This document shows, piece by piece, positions 62,691 to 64,000 of a stretch of 64,000 bases of DNA. The stretch comes from Pachyseris speciosa (lineage: Eukaryota; Cnidaria; Anthozoa; Scleractinia; Pachyseridae). The notes under the pieces are model-generated. The model did not search any database and had not been told where the DNA came from. It saw nothing but the letters and a program-made list of their open reading frames with translations. Position 1 is the stretch's first letter; every line of letters begins with the position of its first letter. Location of the stretch: positions 248,501-312,500 of the forward strand of contig JAEMWC010000389.1 of the NCBI GenBank assembly GCA_016490735.1. Reading direction: 5' to 3'. Made by a program: the position numbers and the translations under genes.

Positions 62691-62807
62691 CGCGCGTCTC
62701 GCGCGGCGCCCGGGTCTAAGATTACCGACGGTTGTTCTTTTTCGTCGAGTATCATCCACAAAGTGCACTTCCGGCGTTTCTGCGCAAGCGCTAACTATTT
62801 TTAACAG

Positions 62808-63345
62808 AGTGATGCCTGTTGTCACGTATCGGAAAATGTCGATTCACCTTGTGTCTTTTGAAGTCTGAACAAACAATATGTTAAGAGAAGTGTCTATGCG
62901 AATGATTGGAAGTTCAACGGCGAGAAGAAAGCTTTTAACATGAGTAAACTTTACTCCAGATGGACTGCCGTGTTTTCTCGTGTCTGCTTCAGTAGACTGC
63001 GAGTAGTCTCTAATTTTGGCGATGGATTGTGGGGCGGGCGAAAGACACGTGCGCGCGCGAAGTTGCGAGGAGACGCGACGCCAGGGGAGCGCCAAAAATT
63101 AGAGACTACAGACAAAGGGAGTTTGACCTTTCACGGCCGAGTGATTCGGAAGTGTAAATCTCATATCGACAGCAAGAATGATGCCTGTTGTCACGTATCG
63201 GAAAACGTCGATTCACCTTGTGTTTTTGAAGTCTGAACAACTAATATGTTAAGACAAGTGTCTATACGAATGTTTGCAAGTTCAACAGCGAGAAGAAAGC
63301 TTTTAACATGACCAAAATTTAACTCCAGATGGACTGCCGTGTTCC
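62808..63345. repeat. Direct repeat pair of about 165 bp around a small MITE
   Basis: GTGATGCCTGTTGTCACGTATCGG-type sequence at 62810-62980 recurs at 63177-63345. Between them, GTAGTCTCTAATTTTGGCG (about 63003) and GCGCCAAAAATTAGAGACTAC (about 63089-63109) are inverted ends of a roughly 107-bp MITE rich in CG. Confidence 0.65.
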
Positions 63346-64000
63346 CCGTATCCGCTGCATTGAGATGTACATTTTGTTGAATAACTCAAGTACGGGATAT
63401 CACACATCCCTGAGACTTTGACAGGTAGTTAATTTACTATTTTAATTTCTCGACTTTAATTTTTGAATGATAAGCGATTAGTTTTTACAAATGTACTAGC
63501 GTCCCTTGAAACTGTCCAGAAACGTTCCTTTCTTGTGTTTCAAATGACCCTGGATTGACGTATTTGTAAACAGTTTCACTCTGCTAATTAATTTTCTACT
63601 CACATTTCACCGAGACTCCATTCACATTTATGCGAAAAAATCCAACATCGTTCGATAAGCGTTTCCTTTCTCAAACAATTATCCATCGAAGCGAAAACAA
63701 GTGTGCTTAGTTTTTTTTTGGAATCAATACACTATTTTTATCACCCTGCATAATGATAAACCTCTGTGGCCTAAAGGTCATTGTTCCTACCTGTGACGCA
63801 GCTAACCCGGGTTCGATGTCTGTTAGTGGTATATATCACGGGCTTTATTTTTTCTGTTTCTCTTTTTCTTGTTCTTTTAGAAACATTTTTTACAAGTGTT
63901 ATAATTATTGTTCTCAATGGTTGAGCTGTATTTTAGAGGAATATATGTTGATAGGGGTCTAAAGAAATAGACTCCAACACAAGCTAAACACAATGCGTCC
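63346..64000. other. Intergenic with a weak tRNA-like patch
   Basis: 63760-63835 has a TGGCCTAAAGG A-box-like and a GGGTTCGATGTC B-box-like sequence, but no cloverleaf. Otherwise nothing recognised. Confidence 0.35.

Noticed and set aside
62940..63236. 98-residue ORF in GC-rich sequence
   Set aside because: Spans a direct repeat and a MITE; compositional.

Overview
The window looks like nuclear DNA of a cnidarian, most likely an anthozoan or coral. It is AT-rich, gene-poor and packed with nested mobile elements. It carries Penelope-like elements (PLEs), LINE fragments, many MITEs, tRNA-headed SINEs, a Maverick/Polinton (adintovirus-like) element and a tandemly duplicated cluster of intronless class A GPCR genes. 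The assignment rests on recognising these families; no search was possible.

Layout. 1-5.7 kb: LINE and MITE debris. 5.7-30.0 kb: a nested stack. Two PLE copies lie head to head (5689-6672 minus, 6673-29955 plus). The plus copy is broken by a 152-bp MITE, by a 19.4-kb Polinton (7829-27239, 226-bp terminal inverted repeats, 6-bp target duplication TCCATC) and by a second PLE (27431-29067), which holds a MITE of its own. 30-64 kb: three to four duplicated GPCR units. One receptor is intact (53099-53980) and the rest are broken. Each unit is peppered with insertions, and several are dated by an uninterrupted copy of the same site elsewhere in the window.

Polinton. Reading leftward on the minus strand: coiled-coil protein, penton-like minor capsid, AT-hook core protein, major capsid, a second core/pX-like protein, adenain-type protease, a DUF5679-like zinc protein, a PLA2-domain minor capsid protein, a chromodomain integrase, a BRO-N/nuclease, a small zinc protein and protein-primed DNA polymerase B. 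Reading rightward: packaging ATPase fused to a collagen-like fibre, a three-module fibre, a lectin-like fibre and small proteins. A VLTF3-like zinc protein is read leftward at the far end. Several genes carry frameshifts and the polymerase has an in-frame stop, so this copy looks defective as assembled.

Most interesting observation. The DUF5679, PLA2 and integrase frames overlap in successive -1 steps. Each overlap has a canonical slippery heptamer (GGGAAAC, then AAAAAAC) followed after 6-7 nt by a strong stem (an 8-bp GC-rich hairpin, then a 13-14-bp stem). The integrase frame has no ATG before its conserved N-terminus. This suggests a retrovirus-like double -1 frameshift that would tether the integrase to a capsid protein. 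The main alternative is single-base indels (decay or assembly error), which clearly affect other genes of the same element; those other breaks lack slippery sites and stems.
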